Shown here piece by piece: positions 7,902 to 18,673 of a stretch of DNA of 64,000 nt (position 1 is the first letter of the stretch; each line of letters starts with the position of its first letter). Source of the DNA: Acrocarpospora phusangensis (lineage in GTDB: Bacteria; Actinomycetota; Actinomycetes; Streptosporangiales; Streptosporangiaceae); NCBI RefSeq assembly GCF_016862995.1, contig NZ_BOOA01000004.1, positions 62,001 through 126,000 on the forward strand, written 5' to 3'. The translations under genes and the position numbers were made by a program. The notes beneath the pieces are model-generated. The model worked only from the letters and a program-made list of their open reading frames with translations, ran no database searches and was not told where the DNA came from.

Positions 7902-8834
7902 ATGCCTGAAACACGTCGAGGTCTTTGGTACGGAGTCGCGGCCTACGCCATGTGGGGGCTCTTTCCGCTCTACTGGCCGCTGCTCAAGCCGTCCTCGGCG
8001 GTGGAGATCCTGGCCCACCGCATGATCTGGTCACTGGTGGCCGTCGTCGCCATCCTGTCCGTGCGTCGGCACTGGTCGTGGATCCGTACGCTGACCAGGC
8101 GGCAGTTCGTCCTGCTGACCCTGGCCGCCGTGCTGATCTCGGGCAACTGGGGGACCTACATCTTCGCGGTCAACACGGGACACGTGGTGGAGAGCGCACT
8201 CGGCTATTTCATCAGCCCGCTGGTGAACATCCTGTTCGGGGTGGCAGTCTTCCGGGAACGCCTGCGCCGCTGGCAGTGGGTGGCCGTCGCCCTCGGCGGC
8301 ATCGCCGTCGTCATCCTGACCGTCGCGTACGGCAGCCTGCCCTGGATCGCCCTCACCCTGGCCTTCTCCTTCGGCCTGTACGGCCTGCTGAAGAAGGCCG
8401 CGAACGTGGGTGCCGCGGAGAGCCTGACGGTGGAGACCGTCGTGCTGTTGCTGCCGGCGCTCGGGTATCTGGCCGTGCTCGGCGGGGAGAACACCTTCGG
8501 GGCGCAGGGCGTCGGGCATGCGTTGCTGCTGGTCGGCGGGGGAATCGTGACAGCGGTACCGCTGCTCGCGTTCACGGCGGCGGCCATCCGCGTGCCCATG
8601 AGCATCATCGGCATCCTGCAGTACATCGCGCCGGTGCTGCAGTTCCTGCTCGGTGTGTTCGTCGCGCATGAGTCGATGCCGGCCAGCAGGTGGGCGGGCT
8701 TCCTGGTCGTGTGGCTGGCGCTGTGCGTCTTCACATGGGACAGCCTGCGAAACGGTCTGTCGTTCGCGCACGCCTCGTCCGAGGAGCCCGAGGAGGACCT
8801 CCCCAAGGAGGCTCTGGCAGCCCGCGGCCGCTAG
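7902..8834 (+). CDS. rarD: EamA-family transporter RarD
   Basis: A 310-residue inner-membrane protein of the drug/metabolite transporter superfamily with about ten helices in two EamA halves. The opening RGLWYGVAAYAMWGLFPLYW and the following EILAHRMIWSL are characteristic of RarD. The conserved NWGTYIFAVNTGHVVESALGYFI segment and the later GLLKKAANVGAAESLTVET are also typical. The substrate is not established for the family. GGGG 3 nt before the ATG is a modest ribosome-binding site. The C-terminal tail (about residues 288-310) is hydrophilic and acidic. Confidence 0.93.
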   Translation: MPETRRGLWYGVAAYAMWGLFPLYWPLLKPSSAVEILAHRMIWSLVAVVAILSVRRHWSWIRTLTRRQFVLLTLAAVLISGNWGTYIFAVNTGHVVESALGYFISPLVNILFGVAVFRERLRRWQWVAVALGGIAVVILTVAYGSLPWIALTLAFSFGLYGLLKKAANVGAAESLTVETVVLLLPALGYLAVLGGENTFGAQGVGHALLLVGGGIVTAVPLLAFTAAAIRVPMSIIGILQYIAPVLQFLLGVFVAHESMPASRWAGFLVVWLALCVFTWDSLRNGLSFAHASSEEPEEDLPKEALAARGR

Positions 8835-8849
8835 AAACTCAACGCCTCG

Positions 8850-8868
8850 GCGCGATAAATCCTCGCGC
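8850..8868 (+). terminator. Candidate rarD terminator hairpin
   Basis: GCGCGA (8850-8855) and TCGCGC (8863-8868) pair perfectly around a 7-nt AT-rich loop, 16 bp after the rarD stop. CTAGA (8831-8835) and TCTAG (8874-8878) can extend the structure outward. There is no U-tract. Confidence 0.45.
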
Positions 8869-8932
8869 GGATGTCTAGACCGGGTCCGGCCTCCGACCCA
8901 CGCTGCTGAGGCGCCCACCCCAAGCACCCCCA

Positions 8933-9094
8933 AACGATTCCGCGGCCCCCCTGATCGCCACCGACGCCACCCGGTCAGCCAGCGAAGGCCCAGACGAGAT
9001 CCAAACCCCAGCCACCGACCTCCAACTCCTAGCCACCGGCCGCCCCACCGCCATAACTGGCAAGGCCGCCAAACGCATCGCAGCCACGTTCTAA
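8933..9094 (+). pseudogene. Possible C-terminal remnant of a maleylpyruvate-isomerase-like (MDMPI) protein
   Basis: This frame shows strong third-position GC bias and encodes a stretch (LIATDATRSASEGPDEI, then TPATDLQLLATGRPTAI) that resembles the C-terminal domain of MDMPI/DinB-like mycothiol-dependent proteins, where VATD...GP.V.GPA.DLLLL..GR is typical. There is no start codon or N-terminal four-helix domain. The frame closes at 9092-9094, two bases before the left arm of the inverted repeat. The similarity is from memory and weak, and no other reading frame here looks coding. Confidence 0.38.
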
Positions 9095-9108
9095 AGCATG
9101 CCGTGATT

Positions 9109-9125
9109 CCCCCACCCACCCACCC
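9109..9125 (-). other. G-quadruplex motif in left arm
   Basis: CCCCCACCCACCCACCC on the plus strand is the complement of the same (GGGT)n motif, so the minus strand carries the quadruplex-forming G-runs. In a transcript from either strand, one arm is G-rich and the other C-rich. Confidence 0.8.
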
Positions 9126-9470
9126 TTTTTCGAGCTGGCGCTCGGCCCCGCCTGCCTTCGAGCTGGCGCTCGGTTCCATCTGCTGCGTCAGCCCCGTCCG
9201 GCTGGGGCGTGGCGGATGAGCCGAAGCGCCCAACTTGAACAAGGCAGGTCACGACGAATGACAGGTGGCCGGCCGCCGCTACCTGTCGGAGTGGTCGATG
9301 ACGCTACTGATCGACACCCACACCCCACCCAGTGGCACAGCCCGACCTGCTAACGGCATAGTCAAACCAGCAGAGCCGCACGCGACGCCTGAACTACGCC
9401 GCTCAGCGGGATGCGACCCACGGCGAGCAGGCCGGCATTCGTCCAGCGGCACGGCGAACGCCGGATGCGG

Positions 9471-9608
9471 CCAAGCGCCAACTCGAAGGCGGGCGGGCCG
9501 AGCGCCAGCTCGAAGGCGGGCGGGGCCGAGCGCCAGCTCGAAGGCAGGCAGGGCCGAGCGCCAGCTCGAAGGCGGGCAGGGCCGAGCGCCAGCTCGAAAA
9601 GGGTGGGT
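9471..9608 (+). repeat. 28-bp-period direct repeat array (5 copies)
   Basis: Units begin at 9471, 9498, 9526, 9554 and 9582 (spacing 27, 28, 28, 28). The core is CCGAGCGCCAGCTCGAAGGC followed by GGGC(A/G)GGG. Each unit contains a small hairpin, CGAGC-GCCA-GCTCG. A period not divisible by three makes a coding role unlikely. Two further copies lie inverted in the left arm at 9131-9173. Confidence 0.85.
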
Positions 9609-9617
9609 GGGTGGGGG
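9601..9617 (+). other. G-quadruplex motif in right arm
   Basis: Four G-runs separated by single T residues (GGGTGGGTGGGTGGGGG) form a textbook parallel G-quadruplex motif on the plus strand. Confidence 0.8.
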
Positions 9618-9807
9618 AATCACGGCAAGCAGGGACGGCCTACGAAGAGGTCGGGCCATTGTGGACGAGGTGGAGCCACGGCGAGCAGGGCGAGTTGGCC
9701 GGGGTTTGTGCGTCCATCGCTTTTCGCGCTGGCCCCGGGCTCGCGCTGCATGCAACGGCACCCTTCTCAGCTGGTCATTCTGCTCATAGCGGCCGTACAC
9801 ATCGGCG

Positions 9808-10803
9808 TCAGCCGGAGCGTTCGACCACGTAGTCGCACAGGTACATCAAGGCGGCCCTGGCTGGGATGTCCGGTAGACCCTCTAGTTCGGATTTGCCGCG
9901 GTCGGTCCAGCGGAGGAGTTCGCCGCGGGCCTGCTTGAGGGCGTCGCTGTCGCGGAGGAGTAACAGGGCCTCGTTGACGTCGGCTTCAGCGACGGGGGTG
10001 GAGATGAGAGCGCGGAGGCGGGCTTCGGCGGGGGAGGTGGAGCCCAGGGCGTAGAGGACGGGGAGGGTGCGGATGCCTTCGCGGAGGTCGGTGCCGGGGG
10101 TTTTGCCGGAGCCGACGGTGTCGGAGGCGACGTCGATGAGGTCGTCGCCGAGTTGCCAGGCGACGCCGATGGCCTCGCAGGCGGCGGTGACGCGGGTGAC
10201 GACGTCTTCGGAGGCGCCGGAGAGGAGGGCGCCGAAGCGGCCGGAGGTGGCGATGAGGGAGCCGGTCTTGTCGGCGAGCACGCTCAGGTAGTGGGCGATG
10301 GGGTCCGCGCCGGAGGCGGGGCCGATGGTCTCCCTGATCTGACCGCGGACGAGACGGGAGAAGGTGCGCGCCTGGATGCGTACGGCCTCGGGGCCGAGGT
10401 CGGCGAGGATGTCGGCGGCCTGGGCGAACAGGTAGTCGCCGGTGAGGATGGCGACCGTGTTGTTCCAGCGCGCGTTGGCCGAGGGCGTGCCGCGGCGCAC
10501 GGCGGCCTCGTCCATGACGTCGTCGTGGTAGAGCGTGGCCAGGTGGGTGAGCTCCATCACGACCGCGCCCGGCACGACGGCCGCGGACTTCGGGTCGCCG
10601 AACTGGGCCGCCAGCAGCACCAGCATGGCCCGGAAACGTTTGCCCCCGGCTTCGATGAGGTGTTTGGACGCCTCCGTGACGAAGGCGTCCTCACTCTCCA
10701 CGCAGGACCTGAGCAGGCGTTCCACCGCGGCCAGCCCACTGGACAGATCCTCGGCCAGCCGCTCGTCGACGACGGGTAGATCAACAACGGGCGGCGCGGC
10801 CAT
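9808..10803 (-). CDS. Polyprenyl diphosphate synthase (menaquinone side-chain type)
   Basis: A 331-residue trans-isoprenyl diphosphate synthase that elongates allylic diphosphates with isopentenyl diphosphate. The first Asp-rich motif DDVMD is at 94-98 and the second DDLID at 220-224. GGKRFRAMLV (53-62) binds IPP diphosphate. Residues before the first DDxxD (Leu91, Tyr92) are not both bulky, fitting a long-chain (heptaprenyl/octaprenyl) product. AGGAG lies 8 nt before ATG 10803, and the gene starts 11 bp after nuoN stops, so it is the last gene of the nuo operon. A role in the menaquinone tail is inferred from this context. Confidence 0.92.
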   Translation of the reverse strand: MAAPPVVDLPVVDERLAEDLSSGLAAVERLLRSCVESEDAFVTEASKHLIEAGGKRFRAMLVLLAAQFGDPKSAAVVPGAVVMELTHLATLYHDDVMDEAAVRRGTPSANARWNNTVAILTGDYLFAQAADILADLGPEAVRIQARTFSRLVRGQIRETIGPASGADPIAHYLSVLADKTGSLIATSGRFGALLSGASEDVVTRVTAACEAIGVAWQLGDDLIDVASDTVGSGKTPGTDLREGIRTLPVLYALGSTSPAEARLRALISTPVAEADVNEALLLLRDSDALKQARGELLRWTDRGKSELEGLPDIPARAALMYLCDYVVERSG

Positions 10804-10814
10804 GGTTAAAGCTC

Positions 10815-12355
<1,541 letters not shown>

Positions 12356-12359
<4 letters not shown>

Positions 12360-13855
12360 TGGCCCTCCTTAGCGACGGCCGGGGCCGGGTGGGTCACCGA
12401 GACGTTGGTGAGCGTCTCCTTGACCGACGGGTTGATGACGTCGAGCAGCGGCTTCGGGAAGAGCCCGAGCACGATGATGAGCACGAGCAGCGGGGCCACC
12501 ACCCAGCGTTCCCTGATGTTCAGGTCCGGCATGCTCCGCACCGACTCGGCGGTGGGGCCGTTCATGGTCCGCTGGTACATCCACAGGATGTAGAGGGCGG
12601 CCAGCACCACACCCGTGGCCGCGATCACGGCCGGTACGGCGTACCGCTCGTAGGTCCCCAGCAGCACCATGAACTCGCTGACGAACGAGTTGAGACCGGG
12701 CAGCGAGAGCCCGGAGAGCCCGGCCACCAGGAACGCGCCCGCCAGGACCGGCGCGACCTTCTGCACCCCGCCGTAGTCCTCGATGAAGTGCGACCCGCGC
12801 CGGTAGATCAGGAACCCGGCGATGAGGAACAGCGCCCCGGTGGAGAAGCCGTGGTTGACCATGTAGAGGGTCGCCCCGGAGGCCCCGTTCGAGGTCATCG
12901 CGAAGACGCCCATCGCGATGAAGCCGAAGTGCGAGATCGACGTGTACGCGATGAGCCGCTTGATGTCGGTCTGCCCGATGGCCACGATCGCCCCGTACAC
13001 GATCCCGATGACCGACAGCGCGATGACGACCGGGGTCGCCCACTTGCTGGCCTCGGGGAAGAGTTCGAGGCAGAAGCGCAGCATGCCGTACGTGCCGACC
13101 TTGTCCAGCACGCCGACCAGCAGCACGGCCGCGCCGGCGGGAGCCTGGGCGGCGGCGTCCGGCAGCCAGGTGTGGAACGGCCAGAGCGGAGCCTTGATCG
13201 CGAACGCGATGAAGAAGCCCAGGAACAGCCACTTCTGCGTGGTCGGGTCCTTGATCGCGCCGATCAGCTCGGGGAACATGAACGTGCCCTTGCCGGCGAT
13301 CACGTACAGCGCGATGACCGCGACCAGCATGAGCAGGCCGCCGAAGAGCGAGTACAGCAGGAACTTGACCGCCGCGTACGACCGCTGCGCCCCGCCGTAC
13401 GACCCGATCATGAAGTACATCGGGATCAGCATGGCTTCGAAGAACACGTAGAAGAGGAAGATGTCGGTCGCCGCGAAGACGCCGATCATCATCGCTTCCA
13501 GCACCAGCAGCAGCGAGAAGTACGTCCGCACCGACCGCTTGCCCGCCTCGGCGTCATGCCAGGAGGCCAGCACCACGATCGGCACCAGGACGGCCGACAG
13601 CAGGATCAGCACCAGCGCGACCCCGTCCACGGCGACCCCGTAGTGCACGCCGAAGGCGGGGATCCAGTCGTAGGTCTCCACGAACTGGAAGCGGTCGCCG
13701 TTCGGGCTGAACTGCACGGTCATGACGACGGTGAGCGCCAGCACGACCAGGGACACCGCGAGGGTGGCCTGCTTGGCGAGGCGGTCGTCCTTGACGAACG
13801 CCACGCCCAGCGCGCCCAGCACGGACACGCCCATCAGTATCGAGAGCCAGGGCAT
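12356..13855 (-). CDS. nuoM: NADH-quinone oxidoreductase subunit M
   Basis: A 499-residue antiporter-like complex I subunit with about 14 membrane helices. The family motif FYVFFEAMLIPMYFMIG (with the essential Glu), KAPLWPFHTWLPDAAAQAP and GQTDIKRLIAYTSISHFGF are all present. It forms one of three proton channels in the membrane arm. ATG 13855 overlaps the nuoL stop by one base (TGATG). The open frame continues upstream of 13855, but that part is antisense-like shadow of nuoL and is not needed for a full-length protein. Confidence 0.97.
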
Positions 13856-15762
13856 CACAAGGTCCCTACGACGAACCAGGCACCGGCCAGGATGGCGGCG
13901 CCGACGAAAATTGACAGCGCGTACGAGCGGACGTAGCCGGTCTGGATGCGCCGCAGCCGTCCCGAGGTCCCGCCGATGGTCGCCGCCAGGCCGTTCACCA
14001 GGCCGTCCACGCCGCGGTTGTCGAACCAGACGGCGAGCCGGGTCAGCCACTGGCCGGGGCGCATGAACAGCGCCTCGTTGAGGGCGTCGCCGTACAGGTC
14101 GCGGCGGGCGAAGGTGGTGAGGAACGAGCCGCGCGGAGCGACGACGGGCACTTCCTGGCGACCGTACTTGAGCCAGGCGTAGCCGGCGCCGGCCGCGACG
14201 AGCGCGAGCGTGGCCAGGCCGACCGGGCTGACCACGTGGAAGGCGGGCAGCTCCTCGGGCAGGCCGACGGCCGGGCCGAGGAACACCATGAGCCGGTTGC
14301 TCAGCACCAGGTACGCGCCGAGCACCGCGGACCCGGCGGCCAGCACGATCAGCGGCCAGGTCATGACGGCCGGGGACTCGTGCGGGTGCACGTCCTTGTC
14401 CCAGCGGCGCTCCCCGAAGAAGGTCATGAAGACCACCCGGGACATGTAGAAGCCGGTGATGCCCGCGCCGGCCACGGCCAGCCAGCCGAGGATCGCGTTG
14501 TGCTCCATCGCGGTCTCGATGATGCCGTCCTTGGTGAAGTAACCGGACAGCAGCGGGAAGCCGATGATCGCCAGGTAGCCGACCAGGAAGGTGATGAAGG
14601 TGACCGGCATGAGCGTGCGGAGGCCGCCGTACCTGCGCATGTCCACCTGGTCGTTCATGCCGTGCATGACCGAGCCGGCGCCGAGGAACAGGTTGGCCTT
14701 GAAGAAGCCGTGCGTGATGAGGTGCGCGATGGCGAAGGCGTACCCGACCGGGCCGAGGCCGGCGGCGAGCATCATGTAGCCGATCTGCGACATCGTGGAC
14801 CCGGCGAGGGCCTTCTTGATGTCGTCCTTGGCGGTACCGATGATGGCGCCGGCGAGCAGCGTGGCCACGCCCACGATGGTGACGACCAGCGAGGCTGTGC
14901 CGTCGCCGGGGAAGAACGCCGCGCCGGAGCGCACCACCAGGTAGACGCCGGCGGTGACCATGGTGGCCGCGTGGATGAGGGCCGAGACCGGGGTCGGGCC
15001 CTCCATCGCGTCCAGCAACCAGGACTGCAGCGGCAGCTGGGCCGACTTGCCGCAGGCGCCGAGCAGGAGCAGCAGCCCGATCGCGGTGAGCGTGCCCTGG
15101 GAGGCCTCACCCGCCTTCGGGAACACCTCGCCGAAGGCGACCGAGCCGAACGTGGTGAAGACGATGAAGATCGCGATGAGCAGGCCGAAGTCGCCGACCC
15201 GGTTCACCACGAAGGCCTTCTTGGCCGCGGTGGCCGCGCTCGGCTTGAACTGCCAGAAGCCGATCAGCAGGTACGACGCCAGGCCGACGCCCTCCCAGCC
15301 GATGAACAGCGCGACGTAGTTGTCGGCCAGCACCAGCAGCAGCATGGCCGCCACGAACAGGTTCAGGTACGCGAAGAACCTGCGCCGGTCCGTGTCGTGC
15401 GACATGTAGCCGATCGAGTAGATGTGGATCAGCGACCCGACCCCGGTGATCAGCAACGCGAACGAGATCGACAGCGGGTCGATCAGGAGGCCCAGGTCGG
15501 CGACGCCGGGGATGAACGCGTACAGCGGCACGCTCACCCGGCGCTCGGCCGGCGCGAACCCCAGCATCTGGAAGAACACCAGCGCCGCCACCACGAACGA
15601 CGCCAGCGCCATCAGCACGCCGAGGAAGTGGCCCCATTTGTCGGTACGGCGACCGCCCAGCAGCAGCACCGCGGCCCCGAGCAGGGGCAGCGCGATCATG
15701 AGCCAGCTGACCCCGATCACACCGCCCGGGTTCGAGAGGATCTCAGCGGGTTCCACGGTCAC
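13855..15762 (-). CDS. nuoL: NADH-quinone oxidoreductase subunit L
   Basis: A 635-residue, most distal antiporter-like subunit of complex I, with ~15-16 helices and the long C-terminal lateral helix. Landmarks are [18 protein letters not shown] (conserved Glu), [20 protein letters not shown] and [12 protein letters not shown], followed by the Lys/His proton-path residues. Starts are GTG 15762 or, with a better-placed AGAGG, GTG 15756 two codons later. The gene follows nuoK after 3 bp. Length and motif order are normal for actinobacteria. Confidence 0.97.
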   Translation of the reverse strand: MTVEPAEILSNPGGVIGVSWLMIALPLLGAAVLLLGGRRTDKWGHFLGVLMALASFVVAALVFFQMLGFAPAERRVSVPLYAFIPGVADLGLLIDPLSISFALLITGVGSLIHIYSIGYMSHDTDRRRFFAYLNLFVAAMLLLVLADNYVALFIGWEGVGLASYLLIGFWQFKPSAATAAKKAFVVNRVGDFGLLIAIFIVFTTFGSVAFGEVFPKAGEASQGTLTAIGLLLLLGACGKSAQLPLQSWLLDAMEGPTPVSALIHAATMVTAGVYLVVRSGAAFFPGDGTASLVVTIVGVATLLAGAIIGTAKDDIKKALAGSTMSQIGYMMLAAGLGPVGYAFAIAHLITHGFFKANLFLGAGSVMHGMNDQVDMRRYGGLRTLMPVTFITFLVGYLAIIGFPLLSGYFTKDGIIETAMEHNAILGWLAVAGAGITGFYMSRVVFMTFFGERRWDKDVHPHESPAVMTWPLIVLAAGSAVLGAYLVLSNRLMVFLGPAVGLPEELPAFHVVSPVGLATLALVAAGAGYAWLKYGRQEVPVVAPRGSFLTTFARRDLYGDALNEALFMRPGQWLTRLAVWFDNRGVDGLVNGLAATIGGTSGRLRRIQTGYVRSYALSIFVGAAILAGAWFVVGTL

Positions 15763-15765
15763 CTC

Positions 15766-16062
15766 TTAGTACTTCAGCAGGCTGGCGTCGTCGACGGACG
15801 CGGACCTGCGGGTTCGGAAGATGGTCACGATGATGGCCAGCCCCACGACGACCTCGGCCGCGGCCACGATCATCACGAAGAAGGCGATGACCTGGCCCTC
15901 GATGTTCCCGTGCTGCCGAGCGAAGGCGACGAACGCCAGGTTGCAGGCGTTCAGCATGAGCTCCACGCACATGAAGACCACGATGGCGTTGCGCCGCACC
16001 AGCACGCCGATGCCGCCGATCGCGAACAGCAGCGCGCTGAGGATCAGGTAATGGGTGGTCAC
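15766..16062 (-). CDS. nuoK: NADH-quinone oxidoreductase subunit K
   Basis: A 98-residue, three-helix subunit of the complex I membrane arm (MrpC-like). It has the conserved helix-2 Glu in [18 protein letters not shown] and the second Glu in [14 protein letters not shown], both on the proton path. GTG 16062 forms a GTGA overlap with the nuoJ stop. The C-terminal tail ([16 protein letters not shown]) is typical of actinobacterial NuoK. Confidence 0.97.
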   Translation of the reverse strand: MTTHYLILSALLFAIGGIGVLVRRNAIVVFMCVELMLNACNLAFVAFARQHGNIEGQVIAFFVMIVAAAEVVVGLAIIVTIFRTRRSASVDDASLLKY

Positions 16063-16811
16063 TTGGAGGTCTCCCCTTCCGTGATCTCAGCGACGGGGGC
16101 CTCGGGGGCCTCGGTCTCGGTGTGCCGCGCCAGGTGGCGGTTGACCGAGAGCTTCGAGACGGACCCGTCGGGGAGCAGCGCGGGCATGTCCACGGCGTTG
16201 TGCCGGGCGTACGTGCCGGGCCCGGGCAGCGGAGCCGGGTTGGCGCCGGTCTCGGCGAACGCCTTGAACCGGGCCCTGGACAGGTCCTTCTGGGTCGTTT
16301 TGGCCTCGGCGCGCTCCCGGTGCGCGAGCACCATCGCCCCCAGCGCGGCCGTGATCAGCAGCGCCGAGGTGACTTCGAACGCGAAGACGTACCGGGTGAA
16401 GATGGCCTGGGCCAGGCTGGGCACGTTGCCGGTCTCGTTGATCGCGCCCATGCCCGTGGCCGCCGTGAAGGCGACGTTGCCGAAGCCCAGCGCCAGCAGG
16501 GCCGCGAAGCCGAGCCCGGCCACGAACGCCCAGAAGCGCTGGCCGCGCAGGGTCTCCACCAGCGAGTCCGAGGAGTCCACGCCGACCAGCATCAGCACGA
16601 ACAGGAAGAGCATCATGACCGCGCCGGTGTAGACGATGATCTGCACCGCCGCCAGGAACGGCGCGTCCTGCACCGCGTAGAGCACCGCCAGCGAGAGCAT
16701 CACCACGCCGAGCATCAGCGCGGAGTAGACCGCCTTGCGGCTGAAGACGAGCCCGAGCGCGGCGGCGACGGACACCACCGCCAGCACCCAGAACGTGACC
16801 GTCTCACCCAT
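16059..16811 (-). CDS. nuoJ: NADH-quinone oxidoreductase subunit J
   Basis: A 250-residue membrane subunit with five helices in the first ~165 residues. It has the conserved helix-3 segment [20 protein letters not shown], where a pi-bulge links quinone reduction to proton movement. The C-terminal ~85 residues are a hydrophilic, charged extension ([20 protein letters not shown] onward) seen in actinobacterial NuoJ and absent from E. coli. ATG 16811 overlaps the nuoI end by 8 bp. Confidence 0.96.
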   Translation of the reverse strand: MGETVTFWVLAVVSVAAALGLVFSRKAVYSALMLGVVMLSLAVLYAVQDAPFLAAVQIIVYTGAVMMLFLFVLMLVGVDSSDSLVETLRGQRFWAFVAGLGFAALLALGFGNVAFTAATGMGAINETGNVPSLAQAIFTRYVFAFEVTSALLITAALGAMVLAHRERAEAKTTQKDLSRARFKAFAETGANPAPLPGPGTYARHNAVDMPALLPDGSVSKLSVNRHLARHTETEAPEAPVAEITEGETSK

Positions 16812-17319
16812 TGTCGCGTCCCAACCGGTAGTAGTCCTCTTCGGTCTCCCCGAGGCGCATCTGATGCGGCGGCTGCTCCATGCCGGCCGTCAGCGGGGCG
16901 AGCAGCATCTCCTTGGTGTAGATGAGCGACTCGCGCGTGCTGTCGGCCAGCTCGTACTCGTTGGTCATCGTGAGCGCCCGGGTCGGGCACGCCTCGATGC
17001 ACAGGCCGCACAGGATGCACCGCAGGTAGTTGATCTGGTAGGTCCGGCCGTACCGCTCCCCCGGCGAGTAGCGTTCCTCGTCGGTGTTGTCGGCGCCCTC
17101 CACGAAGATCGCGTCCGCCGGGCACGCCCAGGCGCACAGCTCGCAGCCGACGCACTTCTCCAGACCGTCCGGCCAGCGGTTGAGCTGGTGCCGCCCGTGG
17201 AAGCGGGGCGCCGTGGGGCGCTTCTCCTCCGGGTAGTTGACCGTGATCGGCTTCTTGAAGATGTGATGGAAGGTGACGCCGAATCCCTTGACCGGGTTCA
17301 GCCATTCGAACTTAGGCAC
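16804..17319 (-). CDS. nuoI: NADH-quinone oxidoreductase subunit I (2x[4Fe-4S])
   Basis: A 171-residue peripheral-arm subunit. Two ferredoxin-type clusters are evident from [12 protein letters not shown] (near residues 51-62) and [12 protein letters not shown] (near 97-108), carrying electrons towards the quinone site. I chose GTG 17319 ([13 protein letters not shown]) because AAGGAGG lies 7 nt upstream; it overlaps the nuoH stop by 8 bp. The open frame upstream is nuoH shadow. Cys spacing and length agree with other actinobacterial NuoI. Confidence 0.96.
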   Translation of the reverse strand: MPKFEWLNPVKGFGVTFHHIFKKPITVNYPEEKRPTAPRFHGRHQLNRWPDGLEKCVGCELCAWACPADAIFVEGADNTDEERYSPGERYGRTYQINYLRCILCGLCIEACPTRALTMTNEYELADSTRESLIYTKEMLLAPLTAGMEQPPHQMRLGETEEDYYRLGRDNG

Positions 17320-18673
17320 TGGGGACCTCCTTGCGGGTAGTAGCCCCGTGGTAGTGCGGAAGATCCAGGGCCGGCACCGGGAACCCGCCGGCGGAGGGCC
17401 GGTCGCGGAGCTCGTCGAACTCCTCCTCGACCTGGGCGGCCCGCTGCTCACGGCGGCGCTGGAGCACGGTGTCGAACCGGAAGTACACGGCCAGCGCGCC
17501 GACCACGACGATCGCCATGAGCACGATGACCAGCGGGCTGTTGTCCACCCGCAGCGCGCGGAAGCTGGCGACCATGAGGATCCAGGCCAGGTTCAGCGGG
17601 ATGAGGACCTTCCAGCCGAAGTGCATCAGCTGGTCGTAGCGGACCCGGGGCAGCGAGGCGCGCACCCAGACGAAGAAGCAGAACAGCAGCACCAGCTTGG
17701 CGAAGAACCAGAGCATCGGCCACCAGCCGACGTTGGCGCCGTCCCACAGCGAGATCGGCCAGGGGGCCCGCCAGCCGCCCAGGAAGAGCGTGGTCGCGAC
17801 GCCGGAGACGACGAACACGTTCACGTACTCGGCGAGCATGAACATGGCGAACTTCAGCGACGAGGAGTACTCGGTGTGGAAGCCGCCGACCAGCTCGCCC
17901 TCGCCTTCCGGCAGGTCGAACGGGACCCGGTTGGTCTCGCCCAGCATGGTCAGCACGTAGATCAGGAAGGACGGGATCAGCAGCACCGCGTACCAGGAGG
18001 GCAGCGGGATCTCCGTGCCGCCCAGGTTGAAGGTGCCGCCGTCGGCCTGCTTGGCGACGATCTCCGAAGTGGACAGGGTGCCCGCGTAGAGGAAGACCGC
18101 CACGAAGGACAGGCCCATCGCGATCTCGTACGAGACCACCTGCGCGCTGGACCGCAGCCCGCCCAGGATCGCGTACGGCGAGCGCGACGCCCACCCGGCC
18201 AGCACGATGCCGTACACGCCGATCGAGGCCATCGCCAGGATGAGCAGCACGGCCACCGGCAGGTCGGTCAGCTGGAGCGGGGTCTTGACCCCGAACATGG
18301 ACACGACCGGGCCGAACGGCATGACGGAGAAGGCCAGGAAGGCCGGCACCGCGATGATCACCGGGGCCAGGAAGTAGAGCAGCTTGTCGACCTTGCGGGG
18401 CATCAGGTCTTCCTTCAACCCCATCTTCAGGCCGTCGGCGACGGTCTGGAGCAGGCCGAACTTGCCCGCCCGGTTGGGGCCGTAGCGGTGCTGCATGCGC
18501 GAGATGAGCTTGCGCTCCGTCCACACGCCCATCAGCACGCCGAGCATCAGGAAGACGAAGATGAAGACGGCCTTGATGATGCTGATCCAGAGCGGATCAT
18601 GGCCGAAGTCCGCCAGGGTGGGCCCGGGACTGGTCGGCCCCGGGTTCGTCACTGGGCTGGCAAGGAAGGTCAT
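17312..18673 (-). CDS. nuoH: NADH-quinone oxidoreductase subunit H
   Basis: A 453-residue membrane subunit at the base of the quinone-binding chamber, with eight to nine helices. Conserved loops include [20 protein letters not shown] and the acidic [20 protein letters not shown], which faces the quinone tunnel. The C-terminal ~75 residues after the last helix form a hydrophilic tail ([20 protein letters not shown]) that is an actinobacterial extension. ATG 18673 overlaps the nuoG stop as ATGA. Confidence 0.97.
   Translation of the reverse strand: MTFLASPVTNPGPTSPGPTLADFGHDPLWISIIKAVFIFVFLMLGVLMGVWTERKLISRMQHRYGPNRAGKFGLLQTVADGLKMGLKEDLMPRKVDKLLYFLAPVIIAVPAFLAFSVMPFGPVVSMFGVKTPLQLTDLPVAVLLILAMASIGVYGIVLAGWASRSPYAILGGLRSSAQVVSYEIAMGLSFVAVFLYAGTLSTSEIVAKQADGGTFNLGGTEIPLPSWYAVLLIPSFLIYVLTMLGETNRVPFDLPEGEGELVGGFHTEYSSSLKFAMFMLAEYVNVFVVSGVATTLFLGGWRAPWPISLWDGANVGWWPMLWFFAKLVLLFCFFVWVRASLPRVRYDQLMHFGWKVLIPLNLAWILMVASFRALRVDNSPLVIVLMAIVVVGALAVYFRFDTVLQRRREQRAAQVEEEFDELRDRPSAGGFPVPALDLPHYHGATTRKEVPSA

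Larger units (their letters stand above)
9096..9630. repeat. Inverted-repeat element with ~77-bp arms
   Basis: The left arm (9096-9173) and right arm (9554-9630) are near-perfect inverted copies, differing at about three bases plus one extra T at 9130. Each arm starts with GC-T-GCCGTGATT at the outside, then a C-rich or G-rich run, then two copies of a 28-bp unit. The ~380 bp between arms hold more repeat units and no convincing gene. The element lies between the convergent rarD and complex I operons. It resembles a non-autonomous mobile repeat (MITE or REP/BIME type), but no transposase is nearby. A degenerate unit copy lies at about 9221-9250. Confidence 0.75.

Noticed and set aside
9471-9608. 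Resemblance of the 28-bp units to CRISPR repeats
   Set aside because: The units are contiguous, with no unique spacers of constant length, and no cas genes are present.
9265-9938. Overlapping open frames through the 28-bp repeats that give Ala/Ser/Lys/Arg-rich peptides
   Set aside because: The repeat period of 28 is not a multiple of three, so every unit changes frame. There is no ribosome-binding site or conserved domain.
14236-16632. Very long open frame (about 800 codons) on the strand opposite nuoL-nuoJ
   Set aside because: It is antisense to recognisable complex I genes and reads as low-complexity Gly/Asp/His/Arg sequence, the usual by-product of GC3-biased genes. Similar long antisense frames at 17273-19360, 19105-21177, 40251-42656 and 55058-57769 were dropped for the same reason.
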